Source: Segatella copri (GTDB lineage Bacteria; Bacteroidota; Bacteroidia; Bacteroidales; Bacteroidaceae). Taken from it: 64,000 nt of DNA. The first letter of the stretch is position 1, and each line of letters begins with the position of its first letter. Where the stretch lies: NCBI RefSeq assembly GCF_019249655.2, contig NZ_CP137557.1, positions 4,138,501 through 4,202,500 on the forward strand, given 5' to 3'. A model generated the notes under the pieces. That model made no database searches, had not been told where the DNA came from, and saw nothing but the letters and a program-made list of their open reading frames with translations. The position numbers and the translations under genes were made by a program. Below are positions 17,071 through 26,385 of the stretch, piece by piece.

Positions 17071-18651
17071 TTACTGCTTTTTCCATCGGTCAGGAAGTAA
17101 GTCTCTATATTTCTCCAGTGGGGTATTCGGTTGCCATTCAATGGTCTTTTCTATGACATCGCTAATGTATTCAAACAGATTGATGCCATTCAACTTGCAT
17201 GAAATAGCTATAGAATATAGGATAGCTCCCCGTCTTGCTCCTTCGTGCGAGCCAAAGAACATAGAGTTTCTTCTTGATAGTGATATGTACCTCTGGATTC
17301 TCTCAATGTAGTTGTTATCGAGAGCCGTATCACCTCTTTTGAAGATGTCACAAATGGCATTATATTCATTAAGGGCATAGCCGACCGCCTGCGCCAAGGT
17401 AGACTTGGGCAGCAAATCCTTCCTGGAAGATATTTCCTCCAGTTTCTCCAATAAATCCTGTAAAATGTCTGGTGCGTATGACTGCCGATAGGCAAGATGG
17501 TCTTCAACGGTCCATCCATTTACCCCAACCTTATGTTTTTTGTCTTCTCGATAAAATCTGTTGATGATATCTACGACCTTCTGAGCATCCTTGTCCTCCT
17601 TGCCGCAGTCGATGAAGTCTCTCTTGACATGCTGTAGGCAGGCGATTCTCATAATGTCAGGATAAGCATCCGACTCCAGTTTCCGGTAAGGAGCATATGC
17701 ATCACTCTGTATGGTACCTTTATAATCAGAGAATACGTTAAGTATGACCTGCTCAGAACGTGAACCATCCTCATATACGAAGAAGACAAGTCCCAGTTCA
17801 GGCGCACTTACAGCCCAGAGGTAGCCTTTCTTCGAACCCTTGTCCGTAGGCTTTGTCTTGGCTAACAGCACTTTATGATATGTCTCGTCTGCCGAGACAT
17901 AATCCTGCTGCAACACTACTTGGCAGATAGCCTTATAGAAGTTTTCCAGTACATCGGCACTTCTGGCAATCAGCTTGTTTGCCGTAGCTTTCCTTAACGT
18001 AAACCCATTGTCGGCAAAGTATTTGGTAATTCGCTCTACCGGCATGGAATAGATGTATCGCATCTGCAGGAGACCTGCTGCAAAGGAAGGTGAATAGGAA
18101 GAATTCAACAACAGAGCCGGCGGAGTCTTCCCCGGATACATGATACTTCCATCCGTATAAGTGTTGATGTGATACACGGTCTTGATGAACTTGATGGGTT
18201 CCATGCTGTAACGTATACAGGTACGAGTCCCGAAGAGACGCAACGTCTTCAAAAGCTCTGCATCCATGACTGGATCTATCGTAACATGCACTTCTTTCAT
18301 TTCGTAATGCATGTCACGCTTGGCTCCGTTGTTTTTGCGTGCCTTTCTTTTTTCGGCCTGCTCTTTTTTCTTCTTGTCAAATTCCTCCTGGGGCATCGAG
18401 TCTTGTGGATTCTTCTCCTGACGTTCGGACTTCTTGCCTGAAACGAGCTTGCCGAGTGCCTTGTTCTGACGATTCGCTTTGTCTATGGCGATTCCTTTCT
18501 GGACGAGTAGTTCTTCTAATGACTTTATACGTATAATGAGTTCGTTGACCTGTAGGGTCAGCGAACTCACTGTAGTATTAGCTTGCTGAAGTTGTTCGTT
18601 GGCAAGCTGAAGTTGTTCCTTCAAAAGTACTATAATTTCGTCCTTTGTCAT
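17071..18651 (-). CDS. tnpC: IS66 transposase TnpC
   Basis: 526-residue main transposase of IS66. Order: N-terminal leucine-zipper-like coiled coil (residues 5-55), a basic linker, a zinc-binding-like and helical central part, and the DDE catalytic domain (VSADETYHKVLL; GTIQSDAYAPYRKL; and the region containing NNYIERIQR), with the conserved IS66 C-terminal tail (SRRNSMFFGSHEGARRGA). On the minus strand TATCTTTG at 18656-18663 and CTTG at 18684-18687 (20-bp spacing) make a promoter almost touching the start codon, so tnpC may be expressed on its own with a very short leader. Confidence 0.96.
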   Translation of the reverse strand: MTKDEIIVLLKEQLQLANEQLQQANTTVSSLTLQVNELIIRIKSLEELLVQKGIAIDKANRQNKALGKLVSGKKSERQEKNPQDSMPQEEFDKKKKEQAEKRKARKNNGAKRDMHYEMKEVHVTIDPVMDAELLKTLRLFGTRTCIRYSMEPIKFIKTVYHINTYTDGSIMYPGKTPPALLLNSSYSPSFAAGLLQMRYIYSMPVERITKYFADNGFTLRKATANKLIARSADVLENFYKAICQVVLQQDYVSADETYHKVLLAKTKPTDKGSKKGYLWAVSAPELGLVFFVYEDGSRSEQVILNVFSDYKGTIQSDAYAPYRKLESDAYPDIMRIACLQHVKRDFIDCGKEDKDAQKVVDIINRFYREDKKHKVGVNGWTVEDHLAYRQSYAPDILQDLLEKLEEISSRKDLLPKSTLAQAVGYALNEYNAICDIFKRGDTALDNNYIERIQRYISLSRRNSMFFGSHEGARRGAILYSIAISCKLNGINLFEYISDVIEKTIEWQPNTPLEKYRDLLPDRWKKQ

Positions 18652-18752
18652 AGTGCAAAGATACGAAAAAATATCGAGATATGCAAGTATTCTTATATAT
18701 TATTTTTAGTTATTTTATTGATGTACAATATGTTAGAATTTTCCTGCCGCTA

Positions 18753-19100
18753 CTATAGATTGAGTCTCTTTCTATATTTCATGCTTTTTAGGCAAATTCC
18801 GCTCATGATGGCCGATAGTGTCCTGTACGGCATTTTGCATTGTTTGTTCTTGGGGTCAAAGAATGGTAATTCAAAGGTTCCTCGCTCCAATCGCTTCTGG
18901 TACAGCAAGAAACCATCGCCATCCCACTTGAGCATTTTTACCTGCTGGCGGTTCTTGGAGAAGAAGATGAATACCGCACCACCAAGTGGCGGAAGTTCCA
19001 GCTCGGTTCTCACTATCTGATACAAGCCATTTATGCCCATGTTCATTCGTACGTATCTCTGGCAGACATAGTACTGGGTACTCTCATTCAATCCAAACAT
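18753..19100 (-). CDS. tnpB: IS66 accessory protein TnpB
   Basis: 115-residue IS66 Orf2 protein, recognisable by the conserved core (LPPLGGAVFIFFSKNRQQVKML, split here across residues 37-58, and KWDGDGFLLYQKRLERGTFELP). It is needed for transposition of IS66 elements although its exact role is not settled. It overlaps the end of tnpA by 13 bp, the usual coupled arrangement. About 100 bp separate it from tnpC. Confidence 0.94.
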   Translation of the reverse strand: MFGLNESTQYYVCQRYVRMNMGINGLYQIVRTELELPPLGGAVFIFFSKNRQQVKMLKWDGDGFLLYQKRLERGTFELPFFDPKNKQCKMPYRTLSAIMSGICLKSMKYRKRLNL

Positions 19101-19498
19101 ACTGCATCCTCCTTCTCATAAAGTTTCATCAACGCCATAACAGACTTGGCACATCCTTTTTTAACGGAAACCAAAGTTCCATTTGGAAAGGTTATGTTTA
19201 TGCCATAAAGGAGGTCCTCCATAGGAAGATCTATGGTAGGAGGTTCCATAGGCACGAACATCATGCCTGTACTTGATGCAGATGCTTCTGCTTTTTCTCT
19301 GCGGGCTGCCTCCTGGGCTTGGCGGATTTCCTGCTTGGCACGTAAAACTGAATATCCTTTTTCGCACATCCAGTTCATCATGGTGCGATGATTTACATGT
19401 CTTTCCTTCAAGAAAGGAGTAAGTTGGGCCTTGGGGTTTCGATTCAGATAGACTAAGAAGGAATCCCAAGCCTTCTCAAAACGTTCGTTTGCTGTCAT
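19088..19498 (-). CDS. tnpA: IS66 accessory protein TnpA (HTH)
   Basis: 136 residues from the ATG at 19498. A further upstream start at 19540 is unlikely because a -7 promoter element (19526-19533) lies between the two. The N-terminal half contains a helix-turn-helix (FLKERHVNHRTMMNWMCEKGY), and the C-terminal half has the strand pattern typical of IS66 TnpA (GINITFPNGTLVSVKKG). It probably binds the element ends. It overlaps tnpB. Confidence 0.9.
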   Translation of the reverse strand: MTANERFEKAWDSFLVYLNRNPKAQLTPFLKERHVNHRTMMNWMCEKGYSVLRAKQEIRQAQEAARREKAEASASSTGMMFVPMEPPTIDLPMEDLLYGINITFPNGTLVSVKKGCAKSVMALMKLYEKEDAVCLD

Positions 19499-19525
19499 AA
19501 TTTGTTTGATTTTAAAATGATGGTG

Positions 19526-19556
19526 CAAAGGTACGAACAAATGAGAAGACTACAAT
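19526..19556 (-). promoter_or_regulatory. Promoter of IS66 tnpA
   Basis: On the minus strand TACCTTTG (19526-19533) matches the -7 consensus, with ATTG (19553-19556) about 19 bp upstream as a partial -33 box next to the element end. Confidence 0.6.
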
Positions 19557-19735
19557 GGTATAAACGCGGAGCCGCTTACCATTGGCTTTTTTAACCCTAT
19601 TTCTTCTCTATAATGATGGAAAATTGGGAAAAAGTGCCGATAGTGGTGCCAATATAATCAGGATAAGTCACGGTAATGTGTCTACTTTTTCAGTTCATCA
19701 GTTGGTCTCTTTATGCCCTCCGGTTGGTCTGCTTG

Positions 19736-19852
19736 TGCCCGTTACACGGGCATCCGCAGCCCACCACGTGGGCATCGGAAGACCGTGTGCTGGGCAGCTA
19801 TTGCCCATAGCGTGGGCAACGAGTGCCCAAATATCGGACTCGTTTTTGGGCA
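19736..19852 (+). repeat. Cluster of four GCCC...GGGC palindromes
   Basis: Inverted repeats with 6-7 bp arms occur one after another: 19736-19752 (TGCCCGT/ACGGGCA), 19759-19773 (GCCCAC/GTGGGC), 19801-19819 (TTGCCCA/TGGGCAA) and 19824-19852 (TGCCCAA/TTGGGCA). The last overlaps a CGAGT/ACTCG pair at 19820-19824 and 19838-19842. They resemble REP/BIME-type palindromic repeats. No protein-coding frame is credible here. Confidence 0.8.
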
Positions 19853-19870
19853 ATATTCTTTAGGGTCTTT

Positions 19871-19977
19871 GCGCTGTTTAAACTATCTTTTTGCGCTGTT
19901 TAAACTGCTTTTTCGCGTGCATCGTGCAGTCTTTAATGATACTTCTATAGCATTTCATGATACTTCCATGATACTTC
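19871..19977 (+). repeat. Short direct repeats in the MITE-like element
   Basis: GCGCTGTTTAAACT occurs at 19871-19884 and 19893-19906 (22-bp period). TGATACTTC occurs at 19938-19946, 19958-19966 and 19969-19977, and a related ATGATACTTTTT lies in the right arm near 20064. Confidence 0.85.
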
Positions 19978-19989
19978 TTTCTGCCTTTT

Positions 19990-20113
19990 GCGGGAAGTCT
20001 CATTGAATGTAAATGTCGATATATCAGTAATATAATATGGATTTTCCGGCGAAAAATGAGACTATGATACTTTTTGTAGAAAAAACTTTATGTGCGCGTA
20101 ATCGGATAGATGC
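19990..20113 (-). repeat. Right arm of the ~120-bp imperfect inverted repeat
   Basis: Inverse partner of 16841-16963 (see there). Shared blocks, read on the minus strand, include AAAAAGTATCA, AGTCTCATTTTT and AATGAGACTTC. Confidence 0.6.
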
Positions 20114-20154
20114 TATTTCTTTGTTTGTATTCTAACCAGGAGGTGAAGATCAGT

Positions 20155-20229
20155 ATGGAGAAGCTTCTTGCTGTGATTTATGATAGCACTCAGCGTACTG
20201 TCAGCGAGTGGATAATTAAGGAGGGATGA
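20155..20229 (+). other. 24-codon reading frame, possible gene remnant
   Basis: An ATG follows AGGAGGTGAAGATCAGT, which contains a near-perfect Shine-Dalgarno sequence, rare in this phylum. The frame gives MEKLLAVIYDSTQRTVSEW and ends soon after. It lies between the repeat element and the truncated hsdS copy. I recognise no family; it may be the end of a deleted gene. The remaining bases up to 20298 show nothing further. Confidence 0.25.
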
Positions 20230-20298
20230 TAAACTTATCTGTGTCTATGCTTTGTTTCTGTTTTTAGAATCTAGCAGCAGCTTTATGCAATATATTTA

Positions 20299-20353
20299 AC
20301 TTCTGATAAGCCGCATTATCCGTTTGAACTGCCGAAAGGGTGGGTGTGGTGCA
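20299..20353 (+). repeat. 55-bp inverted repeat, left copy (recombination site before TRD1)
   Basis: Identical to the reverse complement of 23614-23668. It codes for the conserved stretch before the first recognition domain and begins exactly where homology to hsdS begins. Confidence 0.95.
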
Positions 20354-20988
20354 AGTTAGATGACATTGCATATGTTGGTACTGGTGCCACACCATTAACT
20401 GCTTGTAAATACTATTATGAAAATGGAAATATAGCATGGATAAATAGTAGTTCCACAAAGGTTCCCTTTATTGCAAAAGCTTCAAATTTCATTACCCAGA
20501 AAGCTATAGAAGAAACCAATTGTTTAGTCTATCCAAAAGGAACTTTGGTAATAGCTATGTATGGAGAAGGAAAGACAAGGGGGCAGATTAGCGAACTTCT
20601 GATAGATGCCGCTACAAACCAAGCCTGTGCAGCTGTACGTCCATATTCTGAAGCGACAAAGAAATATCTAAAATTATTCTTCGAAGGTAACTATTTACAC
20701 ATACGAGCACTGGCAGAGGGAGGGAACCAACAGAATTTGAGTGTTGGAAAAATACAAAACTATGAAATACCTCTTCCACCACTTGATGAGCAAAAGAGAA
20801 TATTAGACAAAGCAAAAGAATTGCTCTTGCAAATAGATAATATTGAGGTAGGAAAGAGTGTGTGTCAAAAATACATCAACCAGGCCAAGTCAAAGGTTCT
20901 GGACCTTGCAATTCATGGCAAACTTGTATCACAAGACCCGAATGACGAGCCTGCCATTGAGTTGCTAAAACGCATCAATCCGAAGGCT

Positions 20989-21032
20989 GAAATCACTTGT
21001 GATACCCCCCAATATGGCAAGCTGCCGAAGGG
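20989..21032 (+). repeat. 44-bp inverted repeat, left copy (site between TRD1 and TRD2)
   Basis: Identical to the reverse complement of 22934-22977. It lies within a longer (~150 bp) stretch of high similarity that codes for the central conserved region. Recombination here would exchange only the second recognition domain. Confidence 0.93.
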
Positions 21033-21562
21033 ATGGTGCTTATGTAGGATTTCTTCTGTTGTAGATATTGTTAATGGTAAATCTCAGAAAAATGTAGAAT
21101 CACCAACTGGTAAATATCCAATTTATGGTAGTGGAGGTATTATCGGAAAGGCTATGGAATATACATGCTTGGCTGGTTCTACCATTATCGGAAGAAAAGG
21201 TACTATAAATCATCCTATTTTTGTTGAAGAGAATTTCTGGAATGTTGATACTGCATTTGGCATGAAAGCAAACAATCAAATTTTAGAAGATAAATACTTC
21301 TATTGTTTTTGTTTGTATTTTGACTTTAGTAAACTTGATAAAAGTTCTGCATTGCCAAGTCTTACAAAAACCGCAATAGGAAATCTAATATTGCCTATTC
21401 CTCCTCTTGCAGAGCAACAGCGAATAGTTGCAAGGATTGAAGAACTATTCGCTCAACTTGACAAGATTGAATCCTCATTGCAAGTATAAAGGCTTACAAT
21501 GGGGATTCCCCATTCTTGACACGTATATTATATTGTTACCATTCATTTTAATACAAAACAAT

Positions 21563-22366
21563 ATGGTAACACAATTTGAAAAGTATTTGGTCAAGTCAAA
21601 CTTAGCAAAGAACACGGTAACATCGTACCTATGGACGATGAAGTATTTCCTTGATAATTACAAGGAGGTGAACAAGAAGAATCTGTTGGCTTATAAGGGT
21701 TATCTTATGGAGAACTTCAAACCACAGACGGTAAACTTGCGTTTGCAAGCAATGAATAAGTATTTGGAGTTTAGCAAACAAGAGAAGCTAAAGATGAAGT
21801 TTGTAAAGGCGCAACAAAAGAACTTCTTGGAGAACGTAATCAGCGATGCCGATTACAAGTTCCTGAAAGCCAAGCTAAAGGCAGACGGTTATGATGAATG
21901 GTATTTCATCGTTTGGTTTATGGCTGCCACTGGTGCACGTGTCAGCGAGCTGCTTCAAATCAAAGCTGAGCATGTAGCGGTTGGCTATCTTGATTTGTAC
22001 AGCAAAGGAGGCAAGATGCGCCGCCTTTACATTCCGAAGAAGCTATGCACTGAAGCCCAAAGATGGCTAACAGAACAAAACATCACCTCTGGCTATCTGT
22101 TCACCAATCGTTCAGGCAACCGCCTTTCCACTCGTGGCATAGCCATCCAACTGAAGCACTTTGCCGAAAAGTACGGTCTTAACCGTAATGTGGTTTATCC
22201 ACACTCGTTCCGTCACCGCTTCGCCAAGAACTTCCTTGACCGTTTCAACGACATTGCCCTCCTTGCCGACCTCATGGGGCATGAGAGCATCGAAACAACA
22301 CGCATCTATCTGCGTCGCACTGCAAGCGAGCAGCAGAAGATAGTGGACAAGGTAGTTACTTGGTAA
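21563..22366 (+). CDS. Tyrosine recombinase (phage integrase family) next to hsdS
   Basis: 267 residues from the ATG at 21563; the frame extends upstream into hsdS but that part is not integrase-like. An N-terminal SAM-like core-binding domain (residues 1-80) precedes the catalytic domain with Arg126 (TGARVSELLQ), a Lys in the SKGGK strand (about 151), His214-x-x-Arg217 (HSFRHRF), His240 and the nucleophile Tyr249 (GHESIETTRIYLR). Located between two inverted hsdS copies, it most probably catalyses their inversion, as known for recombinases in other Bacteroidota type I loci. Start and stop leave 74 bp and 60 bp to the hsdS ends. Confidence 0.93.
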   Translation: MVTQFEKYLVKSNLAKNTVTSYLWTMKYFLDNYKEVNKKNLLAYKGYLMENFKPQTVNLRLQAMNKYLEFSKQEKLKMKFVKAQQKNFLENVISDADYKFLKAKLKADGYDEWYFIVWFMAATGARVSELLQIKAEHVAVGYLDLYSKGGKMRRLYIPKKLCTEAQRWLTEQNITSGYLFTNRSGNRLSTRGIAIQLKHFAEKYGLNRNVVYPHSFRHRFAKNFLDRFNDIALLADLMGHESIETTRIYLRRTASEQQKIVDKVVTW

Positions 22367-22425
22367 TTGCATCTATGTCATTTAGCCACCGCAAGTATAT
22401 GGCTTGCGGTGGCTAAATATGATAG

Positions 22426-23838
22426 TTATAATGAGGCTTCTATCTTGTCAAGTTGGGTGAATAAATCTTCAATCTTAGCAACTATACGCTGTTGCTCTGC
22501 AAGTGGTGGCAGTAATATTCTTATTGCCAAAATTGCTTTTGCACTAATATTGGGTTGTGCACCTCCGTATGCCATTTTTAATATGTTGTCAACTTGAGAA
22601 TACATAAGATAGTGCATGTATGGAGTATACAAAGCTTTACTAGCTTTTATTTTTCCCACTCGTTGGTTTAAATATGAAATTTCACCATATGTATAAACTC
22701 CCATTTTGCCTGTTGTTGCACCAGACATTGCCACTAAAAAATCACCTTTTTCTATAATGTATTGTTCGTCAATTTCATCTTGAATATAAACACATGAATT
22801 TAAATCGATTTTCCCTTCATTTGTTATATTAGAAATTCTAACTAAAGGTATTCCATTATTCTTATAAGCATCGCTGCTAAAAGCAAAACCATTAGTAAAG
22901 GAACATACGTTTCTTAATGTACAACTACACCACCCCTTCGGCAGCTTGCCATATTGGGGGGTATCACAAGTGATTTCTGCCTTTGGATTGATGCGTTTGA
23001 GCAGTTCGCTGGCAGGCTCGTCATTCGGGTCTTGCGGTACAAGTTTGCCATGAATAGCAAGGTCGAGAACCTTTGATTTGATTTGCTTGATGGATTCTTG
23101 TAAGTTTTCTTTTCCGTTTTTTATGACCTTGATTAATGAAAGCCAACGTTTTATTTCTTTTACAATACGCTTTTGTTCTTCAATTGGAGGCAATGGAACT
23201 CTAAAAATTGATAACTTCTGAGCATTAATATTTGATTGATTAACAGCATCAGTTTTAACATCGTTACACCAATTTCTATGATATTGACTATTCATTACAA
23301 AATTAATGTAATCTGCATTTACAAAGATTGTTCTCAAACGAATTATATAGCCTGCATAAATCGCAGGTCTTTCTCCTTTGTAAATTGCAGTTTTACCAAC
23401 CCATTCACTACTATTTGTTCTATTAAATAATAAATCATTATGTAACAGCTTGAATTTTTCAATATCTTCTTCATTATTACTGTAAACCAAATCTTTCCAA
23501 TCTAAACCACCCTCACGATTAATGTTTCCCATCCTTAACACAGGAACTTTTCCCAAACGAGAGGATTTCTCAGATGTACCATACATGAGGTCATATGCAA
23601 TATCTTCCAACATGCACCACACCCACCCTTTCGGCAGTTCAAACGGATAATGCGGCTTATCAGAAGTCTTTGCAGACTTCTTTCCCTTCTTAATTTTTCC
23701 CTCTTTAATGAGTCTTTCCTTTTCAGCACGGATACGTTCGAGCAGCACCGATGCTGGCTCATCGTTGGGATCTTGTGGAACGAGCTTGCCGTGAATAGCA
23801 AGGTCGAGTATCTTTTGTCTTAATGCTTTCGTGTCCAT
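22426..23838 (-). CDS. hsdS: Type I restriction-modification specificity subunit HsdS (expressed copy)
   Basis: 470-residue HsdS, which chooses the DNA sequence that the HsdM/HsdR complex modifies or cuts. Order: N-terminal conserved region (MDTKALRQKILDLAIHGKLV), first target recognition domain (about residues 80-225), central repeat (VLDLAIHGKLVPQDPNDEP again, near 255), second recognition domain and a C-terminal helix. It lies 2 bp after the DUF1016 gene in the same operon as hsdM and hsdR and is the only copy with a start codon. Two inverted repeats shared with the silent copy mean that its recognition domains can be exchanged. Confidence 0.95.
   Translation of the reverse strand: MDTKALRQKILDLAIHGKLVPQDPNDEPASVLLERIRAEKERLIKEGKIKKGKKSAKTSDKPHYPFELPKGWVWCMLEDIAYDLMYGTSEKSSRLGKVPVLRMGNINREGGLDWKDLVYSNNEEDIEKFKLLHNDLLFNRTNSSEWVGKTAIYKGERPAIYAGYIIRLRTIFVNADYINFVMNSQYHRNWCNDVKTDAVNQSNINAQKLSIFRVPLPPIEEQKRIVKEIKRWLSLIKVIKNGKENLQESIKQIKSKVLDLAIHGKLVPQDPNDEPASELLKRINPKAEITCDTPQYGKLPKGWCSCTLRNVCSFTNGFAFSSDAYKNNGIPLVRISNITNEGKIDLNSCVYIQDEIDEQYIIEKGDFLVAMSGATTGKMGVYTYGEISYLNQRVGKIKASKALYTPYMHYLMYSQVDNILKMAYGGAQPNISAKAILAIRILLPPLAEQQRIVAKIEDLFTQLDKIEASL
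22934..22977 (-). repeat. 44-bp inverted repeat, right copy
   Basis: Reverse complement of 20989-21032, inside the central conserved region of the expressed hsdS. Confidence 0.93.
23614..23668 (-). repeat. 55-bp inverted repeat, right copy
   Basis: Reverse complement of 20299-20353, inside the N-terminal conserved part of the expressed hsdS, just before the first recognition domain. Inversion between the two copies would swap both recognition domains. Confidence 0.95.
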
Positions 23839-23840
23839 TA

Positions 23841-24938
23841 TTATTTGTTATTTTCAAGTTTCTTTAACTCTTCGTTTTCTTCAAATTCTTCAATCCATTC
23901 TTTTACCTTTGCTTGAAGCAAAGCCTTATCTGGCAGATAAAGCTGGTAAGCAGAAGCATAGATGTTGGCATCTTTTGGTAATGTCAACTCTACAAGTGCA
24001 TCGTTCTTTTCTTTACAGAGAAGAATGCCGATGGTAGGCTTCTCAAAATCCTGTTTTACAAATCTGTCGAAGTAGTTGACGTACATCTGCATTTGCCCAA
24101 GGTCTTGGTGTGTTAGCTTGTCAATTTTTAGGTCAATGAGGCAATAGCATTGCAGAAGACGATTGTATAGAACCAAATCAACATAATAATTATCTTCATC
24201 AAACGTAAAACGTTTTTGTCTTGCTTCAAACAAAAAACCTTTTCCCATTTCAAGCAAAAAAGTTTGCATTTTGTCAATGATGGCATTTTCTAAAGTTGAC
24301 TCGCTATAACTACTATCAGGCTTCAGACCTATAAATTCCAATGATATTGGACTCTTAATTATGTCGGCGGGTTTCTCAACAACTTGTCCTTCTGTAGCTA
24401 AACGCATTACCTCGTTTTTGTTACGGCTTAGTGCCAAACGCTCATAGAGGCTACTACCTACTTGGCGTTGTAACCAACGATAATCCCAACCTTGTTGTTG
24501 AGCTTCAATCTCATAGAAATTGCGTTCTTCGAGATTTGCTATTCGCATTAATATTTGGTAATGATTCCACGAAAGGGTAAACTTAGGAATTTCGTATGCA
24601 TTGCACACGATTTCTTCTTTTGTAGATTTCGTATGCGTTGCACACGAAATTCGGTATGCAGAATAAAACTTTCTGCAATTGTTCAAAGTTGTTACCGACC
24701 ATCCTTTCCCATATGTTTCTGTCAGATGTGCAGAAAGGTTTGCTAAAACCTTTTTGCCGTAACTTGCACGATTACTTCCTTGTTGCTCATATTCAACAAT
24801 ATAGCAGCCTATTTTATAATATGTATATACCATTGCCGTATTTACGGCTTTAGCAACTTTCTTTCTACTTTCTTCGATAAGTAAAGAAACTTCCTCAAAT
24901 AGCGTCTCTTCACTATTTATTTTAGTAATTATTTCCAT
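23841..24938 (-). CDS. DUF1016 (YhcG-type) PDDEXK nuclease in the hsd operon
   Basis: 365 residues from the ATG at 24938, which lies 4 bp after the hsdM stop; a start at 24962 would overlap hsdM and add eight unlikely residues. The N-terminal part is the helical DUF1016_N domain (SRKKVAKAVNTAMVYTYYKIG; YGKGWSVTTLNNCRKFY), and the C-terminal half is a restriction-like fold with Asp254 (YYVDLVLY) and Asp269-Leu-Lys271 (IDLKI). Such proteins often travel with type I systems but their job there is not established. A 22-bp sequence occurs twice (24589-24610 and 24626-24647) in a loop between the two domains, giving an insert at about residues 99-116. Confidence 0.88.
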   Translation of the reverse strand: MEIITKINSEETLFEEVSLLIEESRKKVAKAVNTAMVYTYYKIGCYIVEYEQQGSNRASYGKKVLANLSAHLTETYGKGWSVTTLNNCRKFYSAYRISCATHTKSTKEEIVCNAYEIPKFTLSWNHYQILMRIANLEERNFYEIEAQQQGWDYRWLQRQVGSSLYERLALSRNKNEVMRLATEGQVVEKPADIIKSPISLEFIGLKPDSSYSESTLENAIIDKMQTFLLEMGKGFLFEARQKRFTFDEDNYYVDLVLYNRLLQCYCLIDLKIDKLTHQDLGQMQMYVNYFDRFVKQDFEKPTIGILLCKEKNDALVELTLPKDANIYASAYQLYLPDKALLQAKVKEWIEEFEENEELKKLENNK

Positions 24939-24942
24939 AAAA

Positions 24943-26385
<1,443 letters not shown>

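Larger units (their letters stand above)
17002..19579 (-). mobile_element. Complete IS66-family element (2,578 bp) with 8-bp target duplication
   Basis: Both ends carry the same perfect 23-bp inverted repeat beginning GTAAGCGGCTCCGC (17002-17024 and 19557-19579). The eight bases CATTGGCT occur on both sides (16994-17001 and 19580-19587), the duplication length known for IS66. The three genes tnpA, tnpB and tnpC are intact and read on the minus strand. The exact ends and flanks suggest a fairly recent insertion into the repeat element around it. Confidence 0.97.
20299..21489 (+). pseudogene. Silent, 5'-truncated hsdS copy (type I specificity subunit)
   Basis: The frame is homologous to HsdS from the conserved TSDKPHYPFELPKGWVW segment onward but lacks the roughly 78 preceding residues and any start; a TAG stop lies in frame at 20272. 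It contains two target recognition domains, the first after GWVW (GTGATPLTACKYY...), the second after the central repeat LDLAIHGKLV...LPKGWC, and the usual C-terminal helix (RIVARIEELFAQLDKIE). Both recognition domains differ from those of the complete hsdS on the other strand, while the conserved stretches are nearly identical. It is therefore a storage copy that becomes expressed after inversion, rather than a dead gene. Confidence 0.88.

Noticed and set aside
19736..19977. Possible CRISPR array in the repeat-rich region
   Set aside because: The repeats are short palindromes and direct repeats of different sequence with no regular repeat-spacer order, and no cas genes are in the window.
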